DNA of 59,415 nt, from positions 1-59,415 of the forward strand of contig JADKCC010000065.1 of assembly GCA_016714785.1 (NCBI GenBank). Direction: 5' to 3'. Source of the stretch: Saprospiraceae bacterium (GTDB lineage Bacteria; Bacteroidota; Bacteroidia; Chitinophagales; Saprospiraceae). The position numbers and the translations under genes are program-made. The notes under the pieces are model-generated. The model was not told the DNA's origin and made no database searches. It worked only from the letters and a program-made list of their open reading frames with translations. This document shows positions 17,767 through 27,393 of the stretch, one piece after another (positions within the stretch are counted from its first letter, which is position 1; every line of letters starts with the position of its first letter).

Positions 17767-17804
17767 AAAAAGGGGCAGAGAGATGATTCCCGCTGCCCCC
17801 TTTT
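17767..17804 (-). terminator. Intrinsic terminator/attenuator between nosZ and nosL (copy 1)
   Basis: On the transcribed strand a stem of AAAAGGGGGCAG and CTGCCCC is followed by a TTTTT run, 27 bp after the nosZ stop. The same structure occurs at the same place in copy 2 with compensatory changes. It probably lets most transcripts end after cytochrome c and nosZ, giving less of the maturation genes. Confidence 0.8.
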
Positions 17805-17830
17805 ATAGTTATCAACTGTTAAAACCAGTT

Positions 17831-19819
17831 TTATTGAACAGGTTTTTCAGCAGGAGCCTGCTTTCCTACGTGGAATGTCAAAGGTGTTTTACTGCCTGCT
17901 GGCGATACTCTTACATATCCGTGCATTTCTTGGTGTAGAGCACTACAGAAGTCGGTACAGTACATTGGGAAGATTCCTACTCGGTCTGGTACCCACTTCA
18001 AAGTGGTGGTTTCACCTGGCATAATCAATAATTCACCATTGTTGGCTCCTTTGACACCAAACCCATGTGGCACATCCCAATCTTGTTCGAGATTGGTCAC
18101 ATGAAAATATACTTCATCTCCCATGCGAACACCTTCGATGTTGTCAGGTGCGAAGTGTGATCTTACAGCAGTCATATATACATGGACCTGATTACCTTCA
18201 CGCACCACTTTCGATTCTGCTTCTCCTTTAGCGACTCTTGGATGTTTATTTTCACCAATGGGATATATTTTTAACTGACCATTGTTTCTGATTAGATCAG
18301 CAGGTGCTGCCTGAGCGTAATGTGGCTCACCAATGGTAGGAAAGTCGAGTATCATCTGCATTTTTTCACCACTGATATCAAATAACTGTGCACTCTGTGT
18401 TAATTCAGGACCTGTTGGTAGATATCTGTCCTTTGTGATTTTATTGTAAGCTATTAGATATTTAGGTGATGGTTTTCTGGTATTTCCACCAGGGATACAA
18501 AGGTGTCCTACAGAGTAGAATGTAGGGACTCTATCCACTACGGTTAGGTCTTTGATGTTCCATTTGACTACTTCTGAAGATACAAAGAATGATGTATATG
18601 CAAATCCTTTTCCATCAAATTCAGTATGCAATGGTCCTAAACCTGGTTTTTTTACTTCACCATACAATGCTTCTTCATATTTTACTACAGGAATTCCTTC
18701 ATATTCGCCGTCAAAAGCTTTAGCAGCAATCGCTTTCTGAAGTTTATCAAAGCTGAAAACTGGGATAACTGCAGCTAACTTCCCACTACCTACTATGTAT
18801 TCTCCAGTTGGATCAACATCGCAGCCATGCGGTGATTTTGGACAAGGAATCATATAACATATATCTTTCAGCGCTGCTACATCCAACACAGTAACTTCAT
18901 TTTTAATGGTTGATGTTGCAGTGTGACTGTGTTCATCCCAAACATTGTGCGCATATTTTACTTTTTGCTTTACTCCTTTTCCAGCCTTTAGATATTCTTC
19001 TGCTTTTTTCCAGTTGACCGCCATGATGAAGTCTTTGTCTTTTTGTGATGCATTGACTTCCAAGAGTGTATTGGCTTGTTCAGTATTGTAACAAGAGAAG
19101 AAAAACCATCCGTGAGATTTGTCTCTACCACAACGCGCAAGATCAAAATTGACACCTGGTGTTTTCAGTTGGAAGGCAATGTCCATCTTACCAGATTCTT
19201 TATCTACACTTACAAAACTGATATGTCCTTTAAAATTTTTCTTGTAAGAATCTATAGGAACATCACCTTCTGCATAATCAGGAGGTACACTAAATCTTGT
19301 GCCAGCTACTATATATTCTGAATTTTCTGTACCGAATGGTGAGCTATGATTTCCTGCACTATTGGGCAATTCTATGATTTCTGCTGTCTTAAAAGTTTTA
19401 AGGTCTATTCTTGCCAAACGTGGTGTGTTGTTGGCATTACCAAAGACCCATTTTCCATTGATCTCACCAGAAGTTTGCGATAATTCTACATGGTGAAGAT
19501 CGTCCCAAGGCACAAATCCATGGGAAGTATTGAGCATAGGCTTGGTCTCTTCACTATATCCCCATCCTTTTTCTGGATCGACAGAAAAGACAGGTATTAC
19601 TCTGAAAAGACGGCCACTTGGAAGCCCATAAACGGACATTTGGCCGCTGAATCCGCCACTGACAAAGTTATAATATTCATCATATTGACCTGGAGCAACA
19701 AATGATTTTACGGAGGAGTCACCTTTGACGGATGTTCCTGCATTTTTAGGCCGGCATGACATCATAAATATTGTAATAACAACCGTTATGACTAAGAAAA
19801 GAATTTTATTGGATTTCAT
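17831..19819 (-). CDS. nosZ: Nitrous oxide reductase NosZ, clade II type (copy 1)
   Basis: 662 residues, the catalytic enzyme reducing N2O to N2 in the periplasm. The N-terminus has no twin-arginine signal but a Sec/lipoprotein signal with Cys 22 (MMSC), as in clade II enzymes. The beta-propeller carries the CuZ histidine motifs DDLHH (109-110), SHGWFFF, CPKSPHGCDVDPTGEY, GPLHTEFDGKG and EPHYAQ. The C-terminal cupredoxin domain has the CuA ligands C621, C625, H629 and M632 in YCTDFCSALHQEM. It is 14 bp downstream of the cytochrome c gene, a probable electron donor. The paralogue at 53932 is nearly identical in protein sequence but clearly diverged in DNA. Confidence 0.97.
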   Translation of the reverse strand: MKSNKILFLVITVVITIFMMSCRPKNAGTSVKGDSSVKSFVAPGQYDEYYNFVSGGFSGQMSVYGLPSGRLFRVIPVFSVDPEKGWGYSEETKPMLNTSHGFVPWDDLHHVELSQTSGEINGKWVFGNANNTPRLARIDLKTFKTAEIIELPNSAGNHSSPFGTENSEYIVAGTRFSVPPDYAEGDVPIDSYKKNFKGHISFVSVDKESGKMDIAFQLKTPGVNFDLARCGRDKSHGWFFFSCYNTEQANTLLEVNASQKDKDFIMAVNWKKAEEYLKAGKGVKQKVKYAHNVWDEHSHTATSTIKNEVTVLDVAALKDICYMIPCPKSPHGCDVDPTGEYIVGSGKLAAVIPVFSFDKLQKAIAAKAFDGEYEGIPVVKYEEALYGEVKKPGLGPLHTEFDGKGFAYTSFFVSSEVVKWNIKDLTVVDRVPTFYSVGHLCIPGGNTRKPSPKYLIAYNKITKDRYLPTGPELTQSAQLFDISGEKMQMILDFPTIGEPHYAQAAPADLIRNNGQLKIYPIGENKHPRVAKGEAESKVVREGNQVHVYMTAVRSHFAPDNIEGVRMGDEVYFHVTNLEQDWDVPHGFGVKGANNGELLIMPGETTTLKWVPDRVGIFPMYCTDFCSALHQEMHGYVRVSPAGSKTPLTFHVGKQAPAEKPVQ

Positions 19820-19833
19820 ATTTATTGGTTTTA

Positions 19834-20328
19834 TTATTTTACACCATCATTTTTACGCATAAATTCTAGAATGTTTCTCGCTTCTTCGTCTGCAAGGCTT
19901 TGGTTGGGCATACGCACGAGACAAAGTTCCAATTGAGCCTGTAGTTCTGGATCTTTATCGATCATAGGATCCGGATTGGTAATAAAGTTCATGATCCAAA
20001 AAGGTGATTTTCTCTGGGTTACACCTTTCCAACCTGGTCCAACTAGTCTTTCTTCAGACATTTTATGGCATGAAGTACATTTGACACCTGCTGCTTTTTC
20101 GCCTGCATCAGCCATTGCAGTATTTAATGTAGCATCTATCTTGACGTTGGTTTCGTCAAATTTTCCTTCGCCACGTTTTGGATCATAACTTGTGGCATCA
20201 GTCGCTGGAGTTTCAGTACTGGATGCTGAAGGAGATTCAGAAGTTGTTTCTGTTTTTTGATTGCCTCCTCCACAAGCCATAAATAAGCCAAATGCAATAA
20301 AGGCCAAAAAAATTTTAAAGTTTCGCAT
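19834..20328 (-). CDS. Cytochrome c lipoprotein, probable NosZ electron donor (copy 1)
   Basis: 164 residues: lipoprotein signal with Cys 19 (FMACGGG), an acidic/Thr/Ser linker to about residue 50, and one mono-haem cytochrome c domain with CTSCH at 84-88 and a likely Met ligand near MPNQS (about 140). It is the first gene of the nos operon, directly before nosZ, and its promoter carries the Crp/Fnr-type palindrome. A membrane-anchored cytochrome passing electrons to NosZ fits clade II clusters; the direct partner role is inferred. Confidence 0.9.
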   Translation of the reverse strand: MRNFKIFLAFIAFGLFMACGGGNQKTETTSESPSASSTETPATDATSYDPKRGEGKFDETNVKIDATLNTAMADAGEKAAGVKCTSCHKMSEERLVGPGWKGVTQRKSPFWIMNFITNPDPMIDKDPELQAQLELCLVRMPNQSLADEEARNILEFMRKNDGVK

Positions 20329-20351
20329 TTTTGATTGATTTTAATTTGACA

Positions 20352-20398
20352 CAAAGGTGGGATGGTGAAGATGATTAATTTATGACTCCAATCATAAA
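20352..20398 (-). promoter_or_regulatory. Crp/Fnr-type palindrome and promoter of the cytochrome c-nosZ operon (copy 1)
   Basis: Read on the minus strand: TTTATGA-TTGGAG-TCATAAA (20398-20379), then a -7-like CACCTTTG (20359-20352). The centre-to-TTTG distance is 33.5 bp. This is the main promoter candidate for N2O reductase copy 1. Confidence 0.8.
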
Positions 20399-20509
20399 GT
20401 CAATTTTTTACATACATATAAGCCAATGGGTGAAAAATCTAATCTAACGTGAATTAGGGTTAGGCATTGCAAATTCTTAATAACCAGTTTTTATTTATGA
20501 TTTCCCTAA

Positions 20510-20650
20510 CTTATCAAGAGATAACGATGGGACATGAAGGCTTCGTGACTACTCATTAAGAGATAACGTTGTGTCGTTAAGGCTTCGTGATTGCTCTTTA
20601 AGGTTTCGCGGTCTTTCGTTTAGGTTTCGTCCCATGTCATTTACCGACAT
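20510..20650. repeat. 42-bp degenerate tandem repeat upstream of nos copy 1
   Basis: Units of 42 bp with the cores AAGAGATAACG (at about 20517 and 20559) and TTAAGGCTTCGTGA, fading into shorter TTTCG-containing pieces by about 20640. A related array occurs at the equivalent place next to copy 2 (56655-56760). The stretch 20399-20750 otherwise shows no gene. Confidence 0.75.
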
Positions 20651-20749
20651 GCACGAACTTTTGTGTCTTAGCGTTTCTGACGAGTTATCATCTTTTTACT
20701 TTCCTACTTTCTAAATATATTTCCTATCTTTGGCAGTCATTCAGACTAA

Positions 20750-20905
20750 TTACCATGTTGCCAACAAAAATGGCTCATAGATCGTAAAGGCCGTACACTC
20801 AGCATGGATGATATCTTTCATTATCAAAAGATCATTGTAGCCTTGACAGAGACCGACCGACTCATGAAGGAAGTAGATCAGATAAAGATAAACTTCAACT
20901 ATTGA
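20750..20905 (+). pseudogene. 3' fragment of a restriction/modification- or helicase-like gene
   Basis: The last 41 codons (20780-20905) read DRKGRTLSMDDIFHYQKIIV, then ALTETDRLMKEVDQI, and end at a TGA. This resembles the C-terminal segment HYQKIxxALxETxRLMxEID of large type I/type ISP restriction-modification proteins. One base upstream in another frame, NYHVANKNGS appears to continue the same protein, so an indel lies near 20775. The rest of the gene is absent; it ends 7 bp into the converging sulfatase remnant. Family identity is from memory and tentative. Confidence 0.4.
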
Positions 20906-21908
20906 CGTATCACTAAAAGTTGTGTTTCTAGAGCCAACATTGCTGATGTTTGATCAGGCGTTAAATTGCCATTTAAAAGATTAATCGATTCGTATGGATC
21001 TGTGGTTAGATAAAAGAGTTGTTTGTCTCCGGTAGCAGTAACTATAAGTTTATATTTTCCATTACTTATGGCCCACATATCATTGTTATCATCCTTAATT
21101 TCAGAATATTGATAATTTCTAATAGTGGCGCTACTTGTAAATAAAGATTTAAAACTTTGGCTATCATGTATCGCAGACGATTTTACACCGGCAACTTCTG
21201 CAATTGTACTGAAAAGGTCTGTTACATCGATCAAGTTATTTTCGGTACCCGTTTTTTTAACACCATGACCTGAAATAAACAAAGGTACATTGATACCTCC
21301 TTGGTACAAGGTACTTTTTACTCTGGAACTCAAATATGGACTTTGGGCGACTTGATTGACAGTACCATTATCTCCTATAAAGATGATGAGCGTATTATCT
21401 CTTACATCTGAAGGAATACTATTTAATAATCTACCTATTTGGAAATCCATCGCCTCTATCGCAGCCATATAATATGGAGTAGCATTCATTCCATTGGGTG
21501 CCATTTACCTACGATGGCAGTTGCATATTTATTACTGCTATTATCATTAATATATTTCTGTAATGAAGTTTCTGATGGAGATAAAATGTCAGATGCCCCT
21601 TTTACATTTGTTCTGTAGCCGTATTTACCCGTGAGTAAACTAGCTCTTGTAGGCGAACAAACAGGATATGACCAAAAATTATTAAAAGTCAATCCTTTCG
21701 TTCTAATATCATCAATATTGGGTGTATTTGGTTTAATACTCCCTTCAGGGTATCCTTTAATGGCATCTTTACCCAAATCATCTGCAATAATGAGTAAAAT
21801 ATTGGGGGCAGCACTTTCAGTTGCAGTATCATCACTCGATTCTTTTTTGCACGATGCCCACACTACACTAAAAAGTAATATACCGAGCATTAAATTATTT
21901 TTGATCAT
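20899..21908 (-). pseudogene. Sulfatase with large internal deletion
   Basis: The N-terminal piece (21486-21908) has a lipoprotein signal (VWASCKK), the metal-binding start PNILLIIADDLGKDAI and the formylglycine motif CSPTR, and stops just after AIVGKWH. The C-terminal piece (20899-21504) resumes in another frame at PYYMAAIEAMDFQIGRLL and contains GDNGT and YLSSRVKSTLYQGG. Sulfatases normally have about 150-200 residues between GKWHLG and this region, so a deletion with frameshift at about 21490-21505 removed the middle of the enzyme. It sits directly downstream of the YHYH lipoprotein gene, a pairing seen elsewhere in Bacteroidota. Non-functional. Confidence 0.8.
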
Positions 21909-21926
21909 GAGATTGTTTTTAATTTG

Positions 21927-22865
21927 TTATTTTATAGGAGTACCTTTATAACAGCCAATGTTATATGGGAAATCATAAGTCCAATGATAGTGGTAAATTT
22001 CTATCATCTTGCCATCCCACATGACAGGGTGTTTGTGTCCATGACATTCGTCAAGGTCTTTGGATGACAAGAGTTCGCCATTTTCACCGTAAGGTCCATA
22101 GATACCAAACCCATCCAGCATATACCCCATCAGCGCTGAATGCCCAGAAGAATGCGTATGGATATGATTTTGCAGATCTTCTGAAGGAAAATGGTAATGG
22201 TACCTTGATGTACCATCGGTGTGTCCACCAAATCTATCCAGCATTTCATGAGCGGCGGCGTCATTGCCCAAAGTGGATGCTCCATGATAAATGGCACTTC
22301 CTGTCAACGAATACCCGGCAGGACCAAAACCCACACAGCTCGGCGCTGTAGCTTCAGTAGGCAAAGCATCAAATGATATACTTAATGGTTGTATGGAGAT
22401 AATATTTGGATTGCGATCGTATAAATAAGGAACCGTCCCAGGTTGTATCGGAAATACTCCTGTCGGATGATTTGGCAAACCATTGCCTGATAAGATCCTT
22501 GTGCCAGCATTATCTAATGTAACAGTAAACTCACCATTCCAGATGACGTCTCCTTCCACTTGTGGTTTCCTGGTATAGTCCCAAGAGCCATCAGCATTGG
22601 TCCAGTCTTTGGCATCGTTTGCTCCAGCTCCATTGGATGGAATACCACACAGCCACAATGAAAGCGAATCAGGACTCGAACCTCCTTGATTTCTAATGAT
22701 AATCTTTGTATCGCCTACTCCTCCAAAAGGCAATTTTTTTAGGTCAACTTTGGGACTTTCTGTCGTAGGTTCAGGCTCTGATTTTTGACAACTTATGGAT
22801 GTTAATAGTATAAGTGTTGCCAATAACAAGTTTGTGAGCTGTCGTGTTTTGGTTGATGTGGACAT
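21927..22865 (-). CDS. YHYH domain lipoprotein
   Basis: 312 residues: lipoprotein signal (SISCQKS, Cys about 26), a short linker, then the YHYH domain with YHYHFPSEDLQNHIH at about 217-231, GHSALMGYMLDGFGIYGPYG, DLDECHGHKHPVMWDGK and a second YHYHWTYDFPYNIGC near the C-terminus. The many His suggest metal binding. Family function is unknown. It is upstream of and in operon orientation with the sulfatase remnant (18 bp gap). Confidence 0.87.
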   Translation of the reverse strand: MSTSTKTRQLTNLLLATLILLTSISCQKSEPEPTTESPKVDLKKLPFGGVGDTKIIIRNQGGSSPDSLSLWLCGIPSNGAGANDAKDWTNADGSWDYTRKPQVEGDVIWNGEFTVTLDNAGTRILSGNGLPNHPTGVFPIQPGTVPYLYDRNPNIISIQPLSISFDALPTEATAPSCVGFGPAGYSLTGSAIYHGASTLGNDAAAHEMLDRFGGHTDGTSRYHYHFPSEDLQNHIHTHSSGHSALMGYMLDGFGIYGPYGENGELLSSKDLDECHGHKHPVMWDGKMIEIYHYHWTYDFPYNIGCYKGTPIK

Positions 22866-22947
22866 AGGTTTGAATTTTATAAACGAATAAATAAAAATGT
22901 TAAAGTTTTAGATCTATCTCACTGAATAAAATTTATCTTGCAATTTA

Positions 22948-24534
22948 CTATTTAATGGTAACCGAATTTTGAATATTGATATTCCCTGATTGATTATTGA
23001 CAATAGATTTTAAATTTCCATTCAATTCACAAGATGATAAGGTTAGGGTACCTTCATTTTTCAATAATGGTTTAAAAATCGAATTATTGTAATGATTTAG
23101 CTTAATGTTATGCAAAAAGACATGGACGTTTGGTGCCACATTGATCCCATAAGTGGCATTGGTAAAACCACTATTGTTAAAGTTTGCTTTTATCACTACT
23201 GGATTTCCTGTTTCGTCTTTGAATGCTATGTTTTTAAATATATTTAATGGAATATTTAGAAAGACTGTATCCACATTGCTTGCAAATCTTATGGTATCTC
23301 CATTACCTGCGCAATTCATGATCGATCTCAAACTACCTATACCACTATCATTCTGATTGGTGACTACTAGATTGGTATTATTCATAAAAGGATTGGACCA
23401 CTTTTCGGCTGTAGCAACGGAAGTGTCTGTCAAGGTGCGAAGGAAGGCTACTAAAGCAGCCTTTTGACTATTCGAGAAATTTAATTGTACCGGTTGATTA
23501 TTGGCATCCGTGAGTGCTGCTGATAAGGTAGGGTGTGGCTGAATATTAGTATTGTAATGATCGATGACCTGCTCCAATGTTTGCATTCTTCCATCGTGCA
23601 TGTATGGTGCTGTGAGTTCTATATTCCTTAATGTGCTTGTCTTAAATCTCCCCTGAAAAATAGGGATATTGGGAAATGTCTCTCCAGCTCCAAAGTCGGA
23701 AGTAGAGATAATATCAATGCCATTATTTTGGGGTCCGGGATTGGCACTTACAAAAGCTTCAGTAGTATGACATCCGAAACAAGCACCTCCACCATTGGGG
23801 ATTGTTTGAAAAAATAGCTGCTTGCCTTGATTCTCCTGAGCTGTAAAATTGGGGAATGGTGCTCCAGGTCCATTTACTTGTGCTCTACCTATGTCGTATT
23901 TACTTTGATAACTTACTATACTTCTTACAAATTGCGCCAACGCTTTTGAGATTCGATCTGTAGTCACCTCACTACTACCAAATGCATCTGCAAAAAGTGA
24001 AGGATAATAATACTGCTCATTGACCCTATCTATCAAAGTGGAGAGCGTTAATCCCATTTCTATCGAATCCTGAAAAGGCATTAATACTTGTTCTTCCAAG
24101 GTAGCAGCTCTTTCATCCCAAAAAAACCTTCCCCTTTGATAATATCGGGAATTGATAAGGGTCATAGAGTGCCTCCTTGTTTGGCCTCCTTCAAACCCAG
24201 TACTCAATGTGCTAGGATCACTAAAGCCATTGCCTGCTTGGTGACAAGATGCACAAGATATCGTTCTGTTTTGACTAAGATTTACATCATAGAAAAGTAC
24301 TCTACCTAGCGTAGCCCCTTCATTCGTTAATGGATTATCTGATGGTGTATTGTCCAAACCATTAATAGAAGTTGGTAATGGGCCAGGTGCATTATTCAGA
24401 AAATGTGCTGGTAAGTTGATACTATAATCGAGCGGAATAGCTGGCAAATTAAGTTCACTCACAAAAAAATGCAAGCCAGAAGATATAAAAACTAATGATA
24501 TTATCGCTGAAAAAACTAAAATAATACGACTCAT
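22948..24534 (-). CDS. Di-haem cytochrome c peroxidase (MauG/CcpA-like) fused to a beta-helix domain
   Basis: 528 residues. Export signal about 1-25; N-terminal haem CASCH at 94-98, second haem CFGCH at 252-256, plus the family motifs GRVLFYD, FWDERA and TAPYMHDGRMQTLEQVIDHY (about 310-329), which identify a bacterial di-haem peroxidase that reduces peroxide in the periplasm. Residues from about 385 (VTNQNDSGIGSLRSIM) to the end form a separate domain of short beta-helix coils resembling adhesin-like repeats, not usual for CcpA. Monocistronic. No T9SS signal is seen. Confidence 0.85.
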   Translation of the reverse strand: MSRIILVFSAIISLVFISSGLHFFVSELNLPAIPLDYSINLPAHFLNNAPGPLPTSINGLDNTPSDNPLTNEGATLGRVLFYDVNLSQNRTISCASCHQAGNGFSDPSTLSTGFEGGQTRRHSMTLINSRYYQRGRFFWDERAATLEEQVLMPFQDSIEMGLTLSTLIDRVNEQYYYPSLFADAFGSSEVTTDRISKALAQFVRSIVSYQSKYDIGRAQVNGPGAPFPNFTAQENQGKQLFFQTIPNGGGACFGCHTTEAFVSANPGPQNNGIDIISTSDFGAGETFPNIPIFQGRFKTSTLRNIELTAPYMHDGRMQTLEQVIDHYNTNIQPHPTLSAALTDANNQPVQLNFSNSQKAALVAFLRTLTDTSVATAEKWSNPFMNNTNLVVTNQNDSGIGSLRSIMNCAGNGDTIRFASNVDTVFLNIPLNIFKNIAFKDETGNPVVIKANFNNSGFTNATYGINVAPNVHVFLHNIKLNHYNNSIFKPLLKNEGTLTLSSCELNGNLKSIVNNQSGNINIQNSVTIK

Positions 24535-24830
24535 AAAGTTACCATTTATTTATAAAAGAAAAATTATGGTCTTTTGTACTTAAAAAAATAATTTAATTCA
24601 AAAGTTTAGCATAATTCAAACGAATACAAGTTGCACAGAAACTAATTTAAAATTCATTTTGTCCACCTTTAGGGTCGGGGTGAAACAAAGTATTTCTAAT
24701 GGAATCCGTAAAAAATAGATTAAAAAATCATCATCACAAAATAGTGAAGCCATCAAACATCAGGCTTCAGCCATATATACGATCTATCAATTAAAGTTTG
24801 TTTTAACCCACAATATATCCAATCGAGTAC

Positions 24831-25398
24831 TCATAATTTATATTTATGCATCTCAAAACTCAAATCATAATAGGTCTTTTCTAATAGCAAATATTTATCA
24901 ACGGTATTATTATAATAACTTGTTTCCATAAAATATTCGATAGTGGAGATCTGTCCCATCTCAAATGCTTTGTTTAATAAGGATACATTATTTAGTGAGT
25001 ATAAAACGGTTTTGTACTCATCCAATATTACTTTGGTGTTTTTATATTTGGCATAAACCTGACGCATGTCTAGCTGTTTTTGGTGGATGAATGCATCGAG
25101 TTGTTTATCGGCATGCAATCGTTTAGCATCTTTGGCCTGGACAAGATGTCGATTTTCCCATAGAGGAATAGAAAATCCAAAGTGTCCGCCTTGGAAACGC
25201 TGTCCCAAAATACCCTGATAATGGTAACCCACTTCCATTTTGGGTAAGGTTAGCGCTTTTACTCATGAATTTCCTGCTGTGCAATAATTTTAGCATATTC
25301 AAGATATTTGAGATTGGGATCTTGTACCACGCTTTCTTTTACTAATGTTTCTAATGTTGTACTGACCACTTGCAAATTTCTATCTAGTTGCGAAATGT
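24831..25398 (-). pseudogene. C-terminal remnant of a TolC/CusC-type outer membrane efflux protein
   Basis: The segment 24831-25238 and its continuation to the TLPK codons just upstream encode the last 140 residues of an OMF protein (MEVGYHYQG, GFSIPLWENRHLVQAKDAK, then coiled-coil helices). About 40 more residues lie upstream (ISQLDRNLQVVSTTLETLV ... AQQEIHE) but are separated by one extra T at about 25260, giving a stop. Everything further upstream is missing; the reading frame runs into the 3' end of the MFS-rhodanese gene. The remnant probably belonged to a metal efflux operon lost by deletion. The intergenic 24535-24830 contains one hairpin (TGAAGCC/GGCTTCA, 24745-24769) and nothing else recognised. 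Confidence 0.7.
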
Positions 25399-26762
25399 TG
25401 TTTTTTTAAATCTTGAAGCGTAATGTTCAAAGCATTTGGAATGTGTGCTTGTTCATATTCTTCCTTTGATCTCACATCAATGATTTGAATTTTTTTATGC
25501 GCAAGCAGGGCTTGTTTTACTTCCTCAACTTCTATGCAGTCTTTGGCTGTATGGATTTGTTCTGGCATACGGAATTTGATTATAAATGAAGATATTATGG
25601 TCAGTCCACCAATAAAAAACACTGCATATTCGATCCCAAATAAATCAGCCGTTACACCAGATATAATCGCACCAAATGAGTAACCTAAGTCTCTCCACAA
25701 TCTGAATGTGCCGATACTTTCTGCTCGTTGGGTCGGACTAGTTGCTTGTGCTATGGTCGATAGGAAGGTAGGATAAACCAAGGCTGTGCCTAGTCCCAAA
25801 ATGGCTGAAAGAAAGGCCAATACATAAAATGACTCCGTAAAAGGAAACATTAATATGGCTACCCCTTGCAGCAACATACCCCAAAACAACATGGCTTTTT
25901 TGGAGTAATGATCTGACATCTTGCCCGTAAAAAGTTGACCAATACCCCATACAGTTGGGTAGTTCGCTGTGATGATACCTATATGTTCGGTATCAAAATG
26001 GAGTGACATAAGAATAATAGGCAACAGACCCCAAATCATGCCATCATTCAGATTATTTACAAGTCCCGCTTGGGTCACGGAGCTTAATGTTTTATTGGTA
26101 AAAGTAGTCTCCATAAAAATATTTTGCATACTTGCAGTGCCATCCGTAGCACTTTCCTTTTTTACAAAGACCCTAGTATCATTCACCCACAAAGCAGTCA
26201 AAATAAACCCAACGACTGCAATGAAGATACCGATATAAAACGGATAAGGTGTCACACCATATTTATTAGCGACATAACCTGTCAGAAATGCAACTACTCC
26301 GACAGCAAAATAGCCTGCAAATTCGTTTAGTCCCATGGCAAAACCACGATCTTTTTCGCCTACCAAGTCTATTTTCATCACTACTGTACTACTCCATGTC
26401 AGTCCTTGGCTTATGCCCAATAACACATTGGCTCCAATGACCCAATTCCAACTAGGCGCATAGATCAGCATGATAGGAATAGGAATGGCTAGCAACCAAC
26501 CAAATAATAACAAATTCCTTCGACCATATTTATTGGCCAATCGACCTGTATAATAATTTGCAATCGCCTTGGATATGCCGAAAGCGGTGATAAAAGAAAG
26601 TATAGCAGTCTTTGACGCCACGCCAAATTCTAGCTCTGCAAACTGTGGGAAAATGGTGCGTTCCATCCCTATCATACCACCTACAAAGGCATTAACTATT
26701 ACTAGAATGGTAAATTGTTTCCAATTTTCTTTGAGACCAAGTGTGACGTTTGTGTTGTTCAT
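25380..26762 (-). CDS. MFS transporter fused to a truncated rhodanese domain
   Basis: 460 residues from the ATG at 26762 (MNNTNVTLGLKENW), preferred over an ATG 48 bp upstream. Twelve membrane segments with the MFS loop motif GRLANKYGRRNLL near 72-84. From about residue 410 (EVEEVKQALLAHKKIQIIDVR) a rhodanese domain begins (DVRSKEEYEQAHIPNALNI) but stops after 45 residues, before the catalytic-cysteine loop, right where the TolC remnant begins. A deletion therefore probably removed the rhodanese active site. It is the third gene after dsrE-like and crp genes, so sulfur-compound transport is plausible but unproven. Confidence 0.75.
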   Translation of the reverse strand: MNNTNVTLGLKENWKQFTILVIVNAFVGGMIGMERTIFPQFAELEFGVASKTAILSFITAFGISKAIANYYTGRLANKYGRRNLLLFGWLLAIPIPIMLIYAPSWNWVIGANVLLGISQGLTWSSTVVMKIDLVGEKDRGFAMGLNEFAGYFAVGVVAFLTGYVANKYGVTPYPFYIGIFIAVVGFILTALWVNDTRVFVKKESATDGTASMQNIFMETTFTNKTLSSVTQAGLVNNLNDGMIWGLLPIILMSLHFDTEHIGIITANYPTVWGIGQLFTGKMSDHYSKKAMLFWGMLLQGVAILMFPFTESFYVLAFLSAILGLGTALVYPTFLSTIAQATSPTQRAESIGTFRLWRDLGYSFGAIISGVTADLFGIEYAVFFIGGLTIISSFIIKFRMPEQIHTAKDCIEVEEVKQALLAHKKIQIIDVRSKEEYEQAHIPNALNITLQDLKKQHFATR

Positions 26763-26808
26763 GGATTTAATTTGAAAACGCAAAGGTCTATCTGTTTTAT
26801 CTAAAAAC

Positions 26809-26826
26809 ACTTATCAAATGATAAGT
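26809..26826. promoter_or_regulatory. 18-bp perfect palindrome, candidate operator
   Basis: ACTTATCA-AA-TGATAAGT, 8-bp arms, located between the stop of the Crp-type regulator (26829) and the MFS start (26762). Position and symmetry suit a binding site of that regulator controlling the transporter. Confidence 0.55.
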
Positions 26827-26828
26827 AA

Positions 26829-27389
26829 TTAAAGGACATCCGCACGTATTCTGCTTAGAGATACGGGTGTTATCCCTAGATAGGTGGAAATGTATTTTAA
26901 TGGTATTTTTTGCACATAATCTGTAGTTTCCAAAAGTTCTATATACCTTTCTTTGGCTGTTTTAAATTGTAAGCTTTCTACTCTTTTGACCGTATTGACA
27001 TATTCTTTTTCAATTATTAAACGGAATAATCTTTCTATATCATGGTGCTTATCGTACAGCCTGAAAAGGGATTCTGAATCAATACCAATTATATTCGTTT
27101 CATCAATAGCTTGAATACCTTTTGAAGTGGGATTTCCTAAGAAAAGACTTTCTGCTCGGATAATAAGCTCATTCTGAAAAGCAAAATGCTCCGTGATATC
27201 GTTTCCATCTTTCAGGTAAAATATTCTTGCACATCCTTTATCTACAAAATACACCGTGCTACATGTACTCCCTATTTTTTGTATCACTTCATTCTTTTGA
27301 TAAGTCTTTGCTGAAATAATCTGTTTGAGATCATTTACCGCTTCATCACTTATTTTGTGAATGGAATCAAATAATTCAAATAAGACCAT
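26829..27389 (-). CDS. Crp/Fnr family regulator (cNMP-binding type)
   Basis: 186 residues. N-terminal beta barrel with KTYQKNEVIQKIGSTCSTVYFVDKG-type strands, C-terminal helix-turn-helix around IPLKYISTYLGITPVSLSRIR (about 160-180), the short-winged Bacteroidota form of the family. It is clearly different from the two DNR-like regulators of the nos modules. It lies 4 bp downstream of the DsrE-like gene and upstream of the MFS-rhodanese gene, all on one strand. The signal is unknown. Confidence 0.8.
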   Translation of the reverse strand: MVLFELFDSIHKISDEAVNDLKQIISAKTYQKNEVIQKIGSTCSTVYFVDKGCARIFYLKDGNDITEHFAFQNELIIRAESLFLGNPTSKGIQAIDETNIIGIDSESLFRLYDKHHDIERLFRLIIEKEYVNTVKRVESLQFKTAKERYIELLETTDYVQKIPLKYISTYLGITPVSLSRIRADVL

Positions 27390-27393
27390 TTTG

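Noticed and set aside
24745..24769. Terminator hairpin TGAAGCC/GGCTTCA
   Set aside because: No T run on either side; kept only as an unassigned hairpin.
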